64,000 bases of DNA. Origin: Xanthomonas euvesicatoria pv. euvesicatoria. GTDB taxonomy: Bacteria; Pseudomonadota; Gammaproteobacteria; Xanthomonadales; Xanthomonadaceae. Shown piece by piece: positions 43,327-51,377 of this stretch. The stretch is taken from contig NZ_JAJIUJ010000105.1 of the NCBI RefSeq assembly GCF_020880415.1, positions 1 to 64,000 on the forward strand, read 5' to 3'. Every line of letters starts with the position of its first letter. Within the stretch, counting starts at the first letter, position 1. The notes under the pieces were generated by a model. The model was not told the origin of the DNA. It saw nothing but the letters and a program-made list of their open reading frames with translations, and made no database searches. Made by a program: the position numbers and the translations under genes.

Positions 43327-44328
43327 TTAGCCGGCAGCGTCCAGAAGCGCCGGGCGCTGCAGCTCCACCGTGACATGCACCAGTTCTTCATGGATCTGCA
43401 GTGCGCGGCGCACCAGCTCCGCATCGATATCGGCTGCAGTGACCAGGCTGACGACGCAGGCATAACGCTCGCTGCCGACCCGCCAGACATGCAGGTCGGC
43501 GATGTCGATCGCATGCCCAAGCTCGGCGATGACCTGTTTCACTTCGGCCACCACCGGCGCGTCCATCTCCGCATCCAGCAACACGCTGCCGGTGCTGCGC
43601 AGCAGCCCCCAGGCCCAGGCGGTGACCAGCACCGCGCCGACGATGCCCATGAGCGGGTCCAGCCAGGTCACGCCCCAGTGCATGCCGGCCACCAGTGCGA
43701 CGATGGCGAGCACCGAGGTCGCGGCATCGGCCACCACGTGCAGATACGCCGCGCGCAGATTCAGATCGCTGTGCGCCTCCTGGCCATGACCATGACCCTC
43801 GTGCGTGTGCGCATGTCCGTGACTGTCATGCGCGTGCACGTGACCATGGTGGTGACCGCGCGCATGCCCATGCGAGTCGCGCAACCACCATGCGCAGATC
43901 AGATTGACCAGCAGGCCGATCAGCGCAATCACGGTGGCCTCCTGATACTGGATGGGCTTGGGCGTGAACAAGCGTTCCACCGACTGGAATGCCATCAGCG
44001 CGGCAACCCCCAGCAACAGGACCGCGCTGGTGTAACCGCCCAGCACCTCCACCTTCCAGGTGCCGAAGGTGAAGCGCACATCGCCGGCATGCTGCCGCGC
44101 AAAGCGGTAGGCGAACAACGCCAGTCCCAGCGCCAACGCGTGCGAGCTCATGTGCCAGCCGTCGGCGAGCAGGGCCATGGAATTGAGCGTCCAACCGCCT
44201 ACGATCTCCACCGCCATCATGAGCACGGTCAGGATCACCGCCTTGCGGGTGCTGCGCTCGGCGAGCGGGTTGGCGCTGGCAAAGGTATGCGACTGCGCGC
44301 AATGCGGCGCAGCGTGCGTGGTCGACAT
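43327..44328 (-). CDS. dmeF: Cation diffusion facilitator, DmeF-like metal efflux
   Basis: The 333-residue protein has six membrane helices, the zinc/cobalt site motifs ALLADGWHMSSHALAL (helix 2) and HVVADAATSVLAI (helix 5), and a cytoplasmic loop very rich in histidine (HGHARGHHHGHVHAHDSHG). The N-terminus, CAQSHTFASANPLAERSTRK, resembles DmeF proteins, which export cobalt and nickel in exchange for protons. It is divergent from an RcnR-like repressor with two operator palindromes between them, which supports metal-induced expression. Confidence 0.88.
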   Translation of the reverse strand: MSTTHAAPHCAQSHTFASANPLAERSTRKAVILTVLMMAVEIVGGWTLNSMALLADGWHMSSHALALGLALFAYRFARQHAGDVRFTFGTWKVEVLGGYTSAVLLLGVAALMAFQSVERLFTPKPIQYQEATVIALIGLLVNLICAWWLRDSHGHARGHHHGHVHAHDSHGHAHTHEGHGHGQEAHSDLNLRAAYLHVVADAATSVLAIVALVAGMHWGVTWLDPLMGIVGAVLVTAWAWGLLRSTGSVLLDAEMDAPVVAEVKQVIAELGHAIDIADLHVWRVGSERYACVVSLVTAADIDAELVRRALQIHEELVHVTVELQRPALLDAAG

Positions 44329-44349
44329 CGGCGGTAGCTCTGGCTAAGG

Positions 44350-44364
44350 TACCCCCAGAGGGTA
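44350..44364. promoter_or_regulatory. CsoR/RcnR-family operator, site 1
   Basis: TACCCCCAGAGGGTA, an imperfect palindrome with a C/G tract, matches the form of operators bound by the CsoR/RcnR family. It is 22 bases (centre to centre) from site 2 in the dmeF-repressor gap. Confidence 0.7.
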
Positions 44365-44370
44365 TCCTAA

Positions 44371-44387
44371 ATACCCCCAGGGGGTAT
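44371..44387. promoter_or_regulatory. CsoR/RcnR-family operator, site 2
   Basis: ATACCCCCAGGGGGTAT is a perfect palindrome around a central A, ending six bases before the repressor start. Repressor bound here would block its own gene and, with site 1, dmeF. Confidence 0.78.
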
Positions 44388-44392
44388 ATGGC

Positions 44393-44665
44393 GTGGCACA
44401 TCTCAATCAGGACAAATCGAAACTGCTCGCGCGCGTGCGCAGGATCCGCGGGCAGGTGGAAGGGCTGGAAAAAGCCCTGGCGCAAGACGTGGACTGCACC
44501 GCGTTGCTGACCCAGGTGGCCGCATTTCGCGGCGCGGCGCAGGGCTTGATGGTCGAGTTGCTCAGCGAGCACCTGAAGCATCACGTGGCCGCGCCGGATG
44601 CATTGGGTGAGCGTGAGCTGGCAGTGGATGACATCACGGCCATCCTCAAGACCTATCTGAAGTAA
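44393..44665 (+). CDS. RcnR/DmeR-like metal-responsive repressor (CsoR family)
   Basis: The 90-residue all-helical repressor starts at GTG (the nearby ATG is out of frame). It has the exact residue set of RcnR-type cobalt/nickel sensors: His3, Cys35, His60 and His64. Formaldehyde sensors of the same family (FrmR) have Glu at 64, so a metal-sensing role is favoured. It is divergent from dmeF, with two palindromic operators in the 64-base gap. Confidence 0.85.
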   Translation: MAHLNQDKSKLLARVRRIRGQVEGLEKALAQDVDCTALLTQVAAFRGAAQGLMVELLSEHLKHHVAAPDALGERELAVDDITAILKTYLK

Positions 44666-44783
44666 GCGCGGCCGATACACCATTGCGCTCACTCTCGGCC
44701 GGTTATGGTCCAGGCGCGCGGGACGGCCTGCATGGGCGTGTCGCGCCGCGTCGTCCTGATGCGCGGCACCCTGGCGCTTGCAG

Positions 44784-45290
44784 TCAGTGCGCCGCCGGCT
44801 CCAGCGTCAGCAGCACCACATCGTTGCTGCGCATCGGTACCGCGATGGCAACCACGCCATCGGCGCCCACACGCACACGACGGTCCTGTTCGGGCGCATC
44901 GCGCGTGGCCTGTTGCAACTGCGTCAACTGACGCGGCGCAAGCGCCTTGGGCATGCCCATGTCGATATACAGCGATAAGGGGTCGTTGCGCCGATAGCCG
45001 GTCCTGCGCACCTGCAACTGGTAGGTGCCGGCAGGCACGTGGGTCATGCGCATCTGCAACGGTGCGCTATCGGTGGCGGGCACCTGTTTGGTGTAGAACG
45101 GCGTATTGCTCACCGCCTGCACGGGCTGCTGCCAATCCCACACCAGCGCGGCGACACGCGTGCCGTCCACTGCGGCGAGGGAGTGTGCGTCGCTCAGCGG
45201 CACATCGCGGCCCTTGAGTGCATTCAAATATTTGTAGGCGCAGACCACTGCCGACATGCGGAGTGATGTCGCGGGGCCAACAGCATCGCT
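44784..45290 (-). pseudogene. C-terminal remnant of a GH39 beta-xylosidase
   Basis: The longest open frame from an ATG gives 157 residues (from 45257), and the homology seems to continue a few codons upstream (VGPATSLRMSAVV). The motifs YKYLNALKGRD, VWDWQQP, YQLQVRRTGY, DPLSLYIDMG and MRSNDVVLLTLEP are the C-terminal end of family 39 xylosidases, which are normally about 500 residues. The catalytic barrel with its two glutamates is absent, so the gene is a 5'-truncated relic. No mobile element is visible at the break. Confidence 0.7.
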
Positions 45291-45668
45291 AGGCAGCGGC
45301 CATGCGAACGCGGCCGCGGCCGCGGCTTGGCATCGGACGTGCCGTGCGTACGCTGCGGCGGCTGTGTGTCGTCTGTCTTACCTGCCGACATCCCGCGACG
45401 GGTGTTCGCCGCTTGGACCAGGCAATGACGGCGGACGCAAAAAAAAACCGCATTCGAATGTGTAAAGGGTGCTTGACAGCAAGCGCCAGTGGGCGCATCT
45501 TGCCTGTCAAGCGTACTTGACAGGCGACTGAGATGCGGCGGCAGCATAGGCACATGGAATGCAGGCATCACCGCGCAACGCGATGCGCTGTGCGCACGGT
45601 CGCCGGGCGTGCGCGCAGCGATCGGGCAGCGATCGGGCAGCGCGTCATGGCTTCGCCGAGGCCGTGCG
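45291..45668. other. Intergenic region with A-tract and operator
   Basis: Nothing coding is supported. It holds an A9 tract at 45439-45447 and the palindromic operator at 45502-45525. A second half-site, CTTGACAG, occurs at 45472-45479. Confidence 0.45.
45502..45525. promoter_or_regulatory. Palindromic operator upstream of membrane protein/XRE pair
   Basis: GCCTGTCAAG-CGTA-CTTGACAGGC is a perfect ten-base inverted repeat with a four-base spacer, 143 bases before the membrane protein start. CTTGACAG occurs again 30 bases upstream. TTGACA also resembles a -35 box. The XRE protein encoded at the end of this operon is the natural candidate to bind it; this is inference. Confidence 0.6.
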
Positions 45669-46256
45669 ATGACTAGCTGCAAGCGCAAGGCGCTGCTGGT
45701 GTTCTGCGTGGGGCTGGTCTTCCTCGGCATTGGGCTGCTGGGTCTGTGGCACGTGCTGCCGTTGAACAACTACCTAGCCGGGGTCAGTGCCGGTATTGGT
45801 GGCTCATGCATGCTGCTGTCGGTGCCGATGTGGCTGGCGCGCGGCAATCCGCGCGATAGCACCCGTCCGGCGTTGGCGCGGCGGTACTACCGCGAATTCG
45901 GCATCCCGATGCTGTTGTACGTGCTGGTGATGCTGTTCTGGCGCTATCTGCTCGGGCATGTCGGGCCGCACTGGGCGCGCGTATTGATCGCCCTGCTGCC
46001 GGCGGTGCTGGTGGTACTGGTTATTCGTGCGGTGGCGCGTTACGTGCGCGATTCGGACGAGATGCAACGACGGATCGAGCTGGAAGCGATCGCCATTGCC
46101 GCCGGCCTGGTCAGCGGTGCGTACATGACGGCCGGATTTCTGCAGGCCGCCGCGCTGATCGATGTTCCGGCGAGCGCGGCGATGCTGTGGGTGTTTCCGT
46201 TGCTGTGCGCCATCTACGGCATCACCAAAAGCATCCACGCGCGTCGTTTTGAATGA
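45669..46256 (+). CDS. Multi-pass membrane protein paired with an XRE regulator
   Basis: ATG 45669 has GAGG seven bases upstream; the longer open frame has no such site. The 195-residue protein has about six membrane helices and a cytoplasmic RDSDEMQRRIELEA helix before the last two, a pattern common in small membrane proteins linked to YozG-type helix-turn-helix regulators. It overlaps that regulator gene by four bases. Function unknown. Confidence 0.75.
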   Translation: MTSCKRKALLVFCVGLVFLGIGLLGLWHVLPLNNYLAGVSAGIGGSCMLLSVPMWLARGNPRDSTRPALARRYYREFGIPMLLYVLVMLFWRYLLGHVGPHWARVLIALLPAVLVVLVIRAVARYVRDSDEMQRRIELEAIAIAAGLVSGAYMTAGFLQAAALIDVPASAAMLWVFPLLCAIYGITKSIHARRFE

Positions 46257-46453
46257 ATAGCCGCGTGCGCGAATTGCGCGAGGCCAATGGGTGGTCGCAA
46301 GGGGAACTCGGCGAACGGCTGGGTGTGTCGCGGCAGACGATCAACGCGCTGGAAACCGGCAAGTACGATCCCAGCCTGCCGTTGGCGTTTCGGATCGCAC
46401 GCCTGTTTGGGGAATCGATCGAGCACGTTTTTCTTTACGAAGACGGGCAGTAA
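46253..46453 (+). CDS. Small XRE-family helix-turn-helix regulator (YozG-like)
   Basis: The 66-residue protein is a single helix-turn-helix: VRELREANGWSQGELGERLG, then VSRQTINALETGKYDPSL (recognition helix). There is no sensor domain. It starts inside the end of the membrane protein gene (ATGA overlap), so the two form a unit in which the membrane protein may control the regulator. Probably autoregulates from the upstream palindrome. Confidence 0.85.
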   Translation: MNSRVRELREANGWSQGELGERLGVSRQTINALETGKYDPSLPLAFRIARLFGESIEHVFLYEDGQ

Positions 46454-46507
46454 CGGTCACGTGTGGCCGCATGCAGCGTCAGGGGACAGGCAATGCCAGG
46501 AGACGGG

Positions 46508-48109
46508 ATGACGATGGTCAAGCAATCCACGATGGTGGCGGCAGTGCTGATGGCGATGCTGGCTGCCGGATGCCAGCGCGCCGCAGCGCCGGCCGCAGCA
46601 AACGACGTTGCAGCAAAATCCACCGCGACAGCGCCGGGTACGACTGCGCAGCAGTCCGCCTCAAAAATGCCGCCCGGCACTGCCGCGGGCAATCGTTACG
46701 GCACGCTGCTTTTCACCCCGTGCACGCTGAGCGCTGGTGGTGCTGCCGGCAACATCGAAGCGCAATGCGCGAGCCTGCGCGTGCCGGAAAATCCGGCCGC
46801 GCCGAGCGGGCGCAGCATCGCGTTGAAGATCGCCTGGCTGGAAAGCGAGGCCGGCGGCGGAAGTGCACCGGACCCGGTGTTCTTCATCGCCGGTGGACCG
46901 GGGCAATCGGCCACTGAGGTCGCGGCGATCGTGGACATGGGCCTGCACGAAGTGCGCAAGCAGCGCGACATCTTTCTGGTCGATCAGCGCGGCACCGGCG
47001 GTTCGCATCCACTGGAGTGTCGCGACGCGGCGGGCAAGCCGCTGGCGCTGGAGAACAGCAGCCAGGCCTCCGCCGAGCAATTGACTGCGTATGCGGCCCG
47101 ATGTGCCGACGGTTTGCGCAACCACGCCGACCCGCGCTACTACACCACCAGCGAAGCCATCGGCGATCTGGATGCGGTCCGCGCAGCGCTGGGCGTGCAG
47201 ACGCTGAATCTGATCGGTGCCTCGTACGGCACGCGCGTGGCGCAGCACTATGCCGCGCGTTATCCGCAGCACACGCGCAGCGTGGTGATCGATGGCGTGG
47301 CGCCGAACGATCTGGTGATCGGCGGCGAGTTCGCGCGCACCTTCGAAGATGCGATCGCGCTGCAGTCTGCGCAATGTCGCCAGCAGCCTGCATGCGCCAA
47401 GCGTTTTCCAGTGGATACCGCCACGCAGTTGCGCCAAGTGGTCGAGCGGCTGCGGCAGGCGCCGGTGGCGGTGGACTACCGCGACCCGCGCACCGGTGGC
47501 TTACGCCACGAACAGGTCACTGCCGACACCGTGGCCGGCCTGGCGTTCGGTTTCTCGTATGCGCCGGAAACCGCGTCGTTGCTGCCGTTGGTGCTGGACG
47601 AAGCTGCCGCAGGCCGTTACGCCTCGTTGATGGCCTTGGCGCAGATGAGCGCATCGGGCATGTCCGATCAGATGAATCGCCTGATGCAATGGTCGGTGTT
47701 GTGCAGCGAAGATGCCGGGCGTTATCACCCACCCGCACACCAGGACACCACGTTGCTGGGCAACGAGGTCGCCGAGATGTTCTTCGCACCGTGCAAGGTG
47801 TGGCCGTCCAAGCCGGCGCCGGCCGCCGCAAGCGCGCCGTTCCGCTCCACCTTGCCGGTGTTGCTGCTCTCCGGCGCGCTCGACCCGGTCACGCCGCCAC
47901 GCTACGCCGAGCGCGTGCTGCAGGGGCTGCCCAACGGCCGGCATGTGATCGCGCCCGGGCAGGGGCATGGCGTGTTCCGGCTGGGCTGCATGCCCAAGGT
48001 GCTGAGCCAGTTCATGCAGACCGCCGATGCCAAGGCGCTGGATACCACCTGCGTTGCCAGCCTCAACACCGTGCCTGCCTTCACCTCGTTCAACGGATGG
48101 GAACCATGA
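46508..48109 (+). CDS. Lipoprotein alpha/beta hydrolase, tripeptidyl-aminopeptidase-like (S33)
   Basis: ATG 46508 has AGGAG five bases upstream. The 533-residue product has a lipoprotein signal (LAAGC, Cys22), a low-complexity Ala/Thr linker, an alpha/beta hydrolase fold with VFFIAGGPGQSA, VDQRGTGGS, nucleophile GASYGT, acid in SGALDPVTPP and GQGHGVF histidine, and a TAP-like C-terminal domain. It is likely a periplasmic or outer-membrane-anchored peptidase removing short N-terminal peptides. An ABC exporter operon follows 31 bases later. Confidence 0.85.
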   Translation: MTMVKQSTMVAAVLMAMLAAGCQRAAAPAAANDVAAKSTATAPGTTAQQSASKMPPGTAAGNRYGTLLFTPCTLSAGGAAGNIEAQCASLRVPENPAAPSGRSIALKIAWLESEAGGGSAPDPVFFIAGGPGQSATEVAAIVDMGLHEVRKQRDIFLVDQRGTGGSHPLECRDAAGKPLALENSSQASAEQLTAYAARCADGLRNHADPRYYTTSEAIGDLDAVRAALGVQTLNLIGASYGTRVAQHYAARYPQHTRSVVIDGVAPNDLVIGGEFARTFEDAIALQSAQCRQQPACAKRFPVDTATQLRQVVERLRQAPVAVDYRDPRTGGLRHEQVTADTVAGLAFGFSYAPETASLLPLVLDEAAAGRYASLMALAQMSASGMSDQMNRLMQWSVLCSEDAGRYHPPAHQDTTLLGNEVAEMFFAPCKVWPSKPAPAAASAPFRSTLPVLLLSGALDPVTPPRYAERVLQGLPNGRHVIAPGQGHGVFRLGCMPKVLSQFMQTADAKALDTTCVASLNTVPAFTSFNGWEP

Positions 48110-48140
48110 GTCGCATCGACCACGCCACGGAGGCGCTCGC

Positions 48141-48887
48141 ATGATTGTCGTCGATACCCTGCATAAGTCGTTCAAGACCAAGACCGGTCTGGTGAAAGCC
48201 GTCGACGGGGTCAGCTTCAGCGCTGCCGACGGCCAGATCACCGGGCTGCTCGGCCCCAATGGCGCCGGCAAGACCACCACTTTGCGCATGCTCTACACGT
48301 TGATGACGCCCGACCAGGGCAGCGTCACGGTCGATGGCGTGGATGCCGCCCGCGACCCGGTGACGGTACGCCGCGCACTCGGGGTGTTGCCGGACGCACG
48401 CGGCGTCTACAAGCGCCTGACCGCACGCGAGAACATCGCCTACTTCGGCCAGTTGCATGGCCTGTCGCACAGCCAGATCGCACAGCGCACGCACCTGCTG
48501 GCCAGCGCGTTGGACATGGACGATATTCTCGACCGCCAGACCGAAGGCTTCAGCCAGGGCCAGCGCACCAAGACTGCGATTGCGCGGGCATTGGTGCACG
48601 ATCCACGCAACGTGATCCTGGACGAGCCCACCAACGGACTGGACGTGATGACCACCCGCGCCATGCGCGGCTTCCTGCAACAACTGCGTGCAGAGGGGCG
48701 CTGCGTGATTTTTTCCAGCCACATCATGCAAGAGGTCGCCGCACTGTGCGACCGCATCGTCATCATCGCCAAGGGCAAGGTGGTGGCGTCCGGCAGCGCC
48801 GACGAACTGCGCGCTGCCACCGGTGAACACAACCTGGAAGACGCCTTCGTCAAGGCGATCGGCTCGGACGAGGGACTGCACGCATGA
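48141..48887 (+). CDS. ABC transporter ATP-binding protein, NatA-like
   Basis: ATG 48141 has GGAGG seven bases upstream. The 248-residue ATPase has Walker A GPNGAGKTT, signature FSQGQRTKT, Walker B NVILDEPTNG and the H-loop SSHIMQEV. The signature has Gln where most have Gly, as in NatA-type sodium or drug exporters. It overlaps the permease gene by four bases. Confidence 0.88.
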   Translation: MIVVDTLHKSFKTKTGLVKAVDGVSFSAADGQITGLLGPNGAGKTTTLRMLYTLMTPDQGSVTVDGVDAARDPVTVRRALGVLPDARGVYKRLTARENIAYFGQLHGLSHSQIAQRTHLLASALDMDDILDRQTEGFSQGQRTKTAIARALVHDPRNVILDEPTNGLDVMTTRAMRGFLQQLRAEGRCVIFSSHIMQEVAALCDRIVIIAKGKVVASGSADELRAATGEHNLEDAFVKAIGSDEGLHA

Positions 48888-50077
48888 GCACCACATCGTT
48901 GTTGTCCACGCTGTGGACCGTGCTGCGCAAGGAATTGCGCGACATCTCGCGCGACCGGCGCACCCTGGCATTGGCGTTGCTGTTGTCGCCGTTGCTGTAC
49001 CCGATCCTGATCCTGGGCATGGGCGCCTTGAGCGAAAGCCGCGTGCGCACGCAGATCGACAAGCCGCTGGAGATCCCCACGCTCGGCCGCAGCAACGCAC
49101 CGAATCTGGTGCGATTCCTGGCCGCGCAGGGGCTCAATGCCGTGGATGCGCCAGCCGATCTGACCGCGGCCATTCGCAACCAGGATGTGGATGTGGCACT
49201 GCGCATCAGCGACAGCTACGCCGAGGATTGGCGCGAAGGCCGGCCGGCGCTGGTGGAGATCATCAAGGACAGCACCCGCCGCGAGGCCGATGTGCCGAGC
49301 ATGCGCTTGCAGGCCGCGCTCACCGGCTACAGCCAGCAGGTCGGCGCATTGCGGCTGCTGGCGCGCGGTATCGATGCGCAGGTGTCCAGGCCCCTGGAAG
49401 TGGCCGCGCAGGACCTGGCCACTGCCGAAGCCAAGCGCGGCCAGATGATGGCGATGCTGCTGCCGGTGTTGCTGGTGATCACCTCGTTTCTGGGCGGCGC
49501 CTCGTTGATTCTGGACGCCACCGCCGGCGAGCGCGAACGCCAGTCGCTGGAGCCCTTGCTGGCCACGCCGGCGCCGCGTAGCGCCATCGTCAGCGGCAAG
49601 ATCGCCGCGGCCTGCGTGATCGGCATGGTGTCGCTGTTGCTCACCTTGCTGGCCTTCAAGCTGAGCGCGCAGCTGTCCACATCCAACCTGGGCCGCCAGC
49701 TCAATGTCGGTTTCGTGCCGATGCTGCAGATGCTCTTCATCCTGGTCCCGATGCTGTTTGTCGGCACCTCGCTGCTGACCTATCTGGCCGCCGCGGCCAA
49801 GAGCATGAAGGAAGCGCAGGCGCACATGACCTGGTTGCTGCTGCTGCCGATGCTGCCGGGCTACGCGTTGATGGCCTATCCGCTGAAGACGCAGCTGTGG
49901 CATTTCGCGGTGCCGTTTCTGGCGCAGAACCAGATGCTGTTGAAGGTGATCCGCCACGAGACCATCAACCTGCAGACCTGGGCGGTGTATCTGCTGGCCG
50001 GTTTCGGGGTGGCGGCATTGCTGTGGTATGCCGCAGTGCGCCGGTATCACCAGGAGCGTCTGGCGATTTCGGGCTGA
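48884..50077 (+). CDS. ABC-2 permease, NatB-like
   Basis: The 397-residue permease has one N-terminal helix (about 25-45), a periplasmic domain of about 130 residues and five C-terminal helices with ERERQSLEPLLATPAPRS, the coupling motif of NatB/CcmB-like subunits. NatAB exports Na+ in Bacillus; the substrate here is not known. It may share a transcript with the upstream peptidase. Confidence 0.86.
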   Translation: MSTTSLLSTLWTVLRKELRDISRDRRTLALALLLSPLLYPILILGMGALSESRVRTQIDKPLEIPTLGRSNAPNLVRFLAAQGLNAVDAPADLTAAIRNQDVDVALRISDSYAEDWREGRPALVEIIKDSTRREADVPSMRLQAALTGYSQQVGALRLLARGIDAQVSRPLEVAAQDLATAEAKRGQMMAMLLPVLLVITSFLGGASLILDATAGERERQSLEPLLATPAPRSAIVSGKIAAACVIGMVSLLLTLLAFKLSAQLSTSNLGRQLNVGFVPMLQMLFILVPMLFVGTSLLTYLAAAAKSMKEAQAHMTWLLLLPMLPGYALMAYPLKTQLWHFAVPFLAQNQMLLKVIRHETINLQTWAVYLLAGFGVAALLWYAAVRRYHQERLAISG

Positions 50078-50168
50078 GGGTGTTGTGGTGGGTGTTTGCG
50101 GCAAGTCCCGGCGGCACCCTGCAACGCGCGACACCGGCGTTGCATTGCGGCCACAACGCACCGCCACA

Positions 50169-50202
50169 ACGCAAAAGCCCGCATCGCTGCGGGCTTTTGC
50201 GT
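50169..50202. terminator. Bidirectional terminator
   Basis: A perfect 15-base stem, ACGCAAAAGCCCGCA, with a four-base loop, lies between the convergent natB-like and TonB-like genes. The A-rich and T-rich outer arms make it work on both strands. Confidence 0.85.
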
Positions 50203-50227
50203 TTCCATGTCATCAACGACCCAGCGA

Positions 50228-51238
50228 TCAATCGCCCGGATTGAACGACAGCGTACGCCGCGTGGTCACCGGTGCGGCCACCGGTTCGAAGCGCCAACGC
50301 TTGACCGCGTTGAGGGCTTCGCGGTCGAACACGCGCGGCGGGTTGGCGCGCAGCACGCGCGAGGCGGTGATCGAGCCGTCGGTGCCGACCGTTAGTTCCA
50401 CCAGCACCTCGCCCGAGGTACCCGAGCGCAGTGCTTCGGCGGGGTAGCGCGGGGCCGGGGTGCTGATCGGACGCAGCGACTGCGCGGCCGGCGCGGCTGC
50501 AGCAGCGGCTGCCGGCGCCGGACGCGGTGCCGCCGGAGTGGGAGCCGGCGCTTCGGCCTGGCGCCGTGCAGCGGCCTGGCGCTCGGCCTCGGCGGTCTGC
50601 TGGCGCGCCGCTTCCTGCTGGGCGGCAATCTGCTGGGCAGCGGCCGCCTCGCGGCTCTGCTGCTCGGCCAGACGCTTCTGCTCGGCCGCCTGCTTGGCCT
50701 TGTCCTCGACCTGCTTCTTGGCCTGCTCGGCATCCTGCTCGGAGCGGTTGGCAGCGGTCTTCATGCCCGTTTCCAGGCCGCTCTTCAGGCGCGGCAATGC
50801 CGGTGCCTGCGGGTCGACCTTCTCGATCAACGCGATCAAGCGCTGCGCTTCGGGAAATTCTTCGCGGCTGATGCCTTGTTCGGCGGCGATCAGGGTATAG
50901 GGAAGCAGATCGGTCAGCGCGCTGTTGACGGTGGCATCCTGCGGCTGCTTCTCGCGCAAGGCCAGGTAGTACTCCACCGCGTTGTCGCCGGCCGGGGCGT
51001 ACATGCGGTTGTCCTGCAGCGCTTTGGTGGCCGATTCGCGCAATTGTTCGGCAGCCATCGACTGCACCTGCGGCGAGACCGCCGTGGCCGGCGTGGGTGC
51101 CGTTGCCGCCGGTGTGGTGCCGGTCGCCGGCGTGGTGGTGGCGGCCTTGTCTTCCTGCTTGGAGCAGGCGGCCAGGCCCACCAGCAAAATGACCGGCGCG
51201 ATCCGGCGTGCCATACGGCCCTGTGTCAGATCCAACAT
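50228..51238 (-). CDS. Lipoprotein with TonB C-terminal domain
   Basis: ATG 51238 has a GGGGGA ribosome site. The 336-residue product has a lipoprotein signal (LVGLAAC, Cys25), a short Thr/Pro linker, an alpha-helical part of about 100 residues, an Ala/Gln/Glu-rich coiled coil (about 140-220), a Pro/Ala stretch and a TonB C-terminal domain (ISTPAPRYPAEALRSGTSG to VKRWRFEPV). Typical TonB has an uncleaved N-terminal helix that binds ExbB/ExbD; here a lipid anchor replaces it. It precedes a TonB-dependent receptor locus on the same strand. Confidence 0.82.
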   Translation of the reverse strand: MLDLTQGRMARRIAPVILLVGLAACSKQEDKAATTTPATGTTPAATAPTPATAVSPQVQSMAAEQLRESATKALQDNRMYAPAGDNAVEYYLALREKQPQDATVNSALTDLLPYTLIAAEQGISREEFPEAQRLIALIEKVDPQAPALPRLKSGLETGMKTAANRSEQDAEQAKKQVEDKAKQAAEQKRLAEQQSREAAAAQQIAAQQEAARQQTAEAERQAAARRQAEAPAPTPAAPRPAPAAAAAAAPAAQSLRPISTPAPRYPAEALRSGTSGEVLVELTVGTDGSITASRVLRANPPRVFDREALNAVKRWRFEPVAAPVTTRRTLSFNPGD

Positions 51239-51377
51239 GCGTCCCCCTTACCCCGAGTGCGAAAGATAACGTTGCTGCGGCGAGCGCCGGCCATTGTTCC
51301 CGCAATGGACGGCAATGCCGCAATCTAGCATTGCTGGGGCGGTCTAAGCCAAGGGTTGCGCTGCAGATCGCCGAAAT

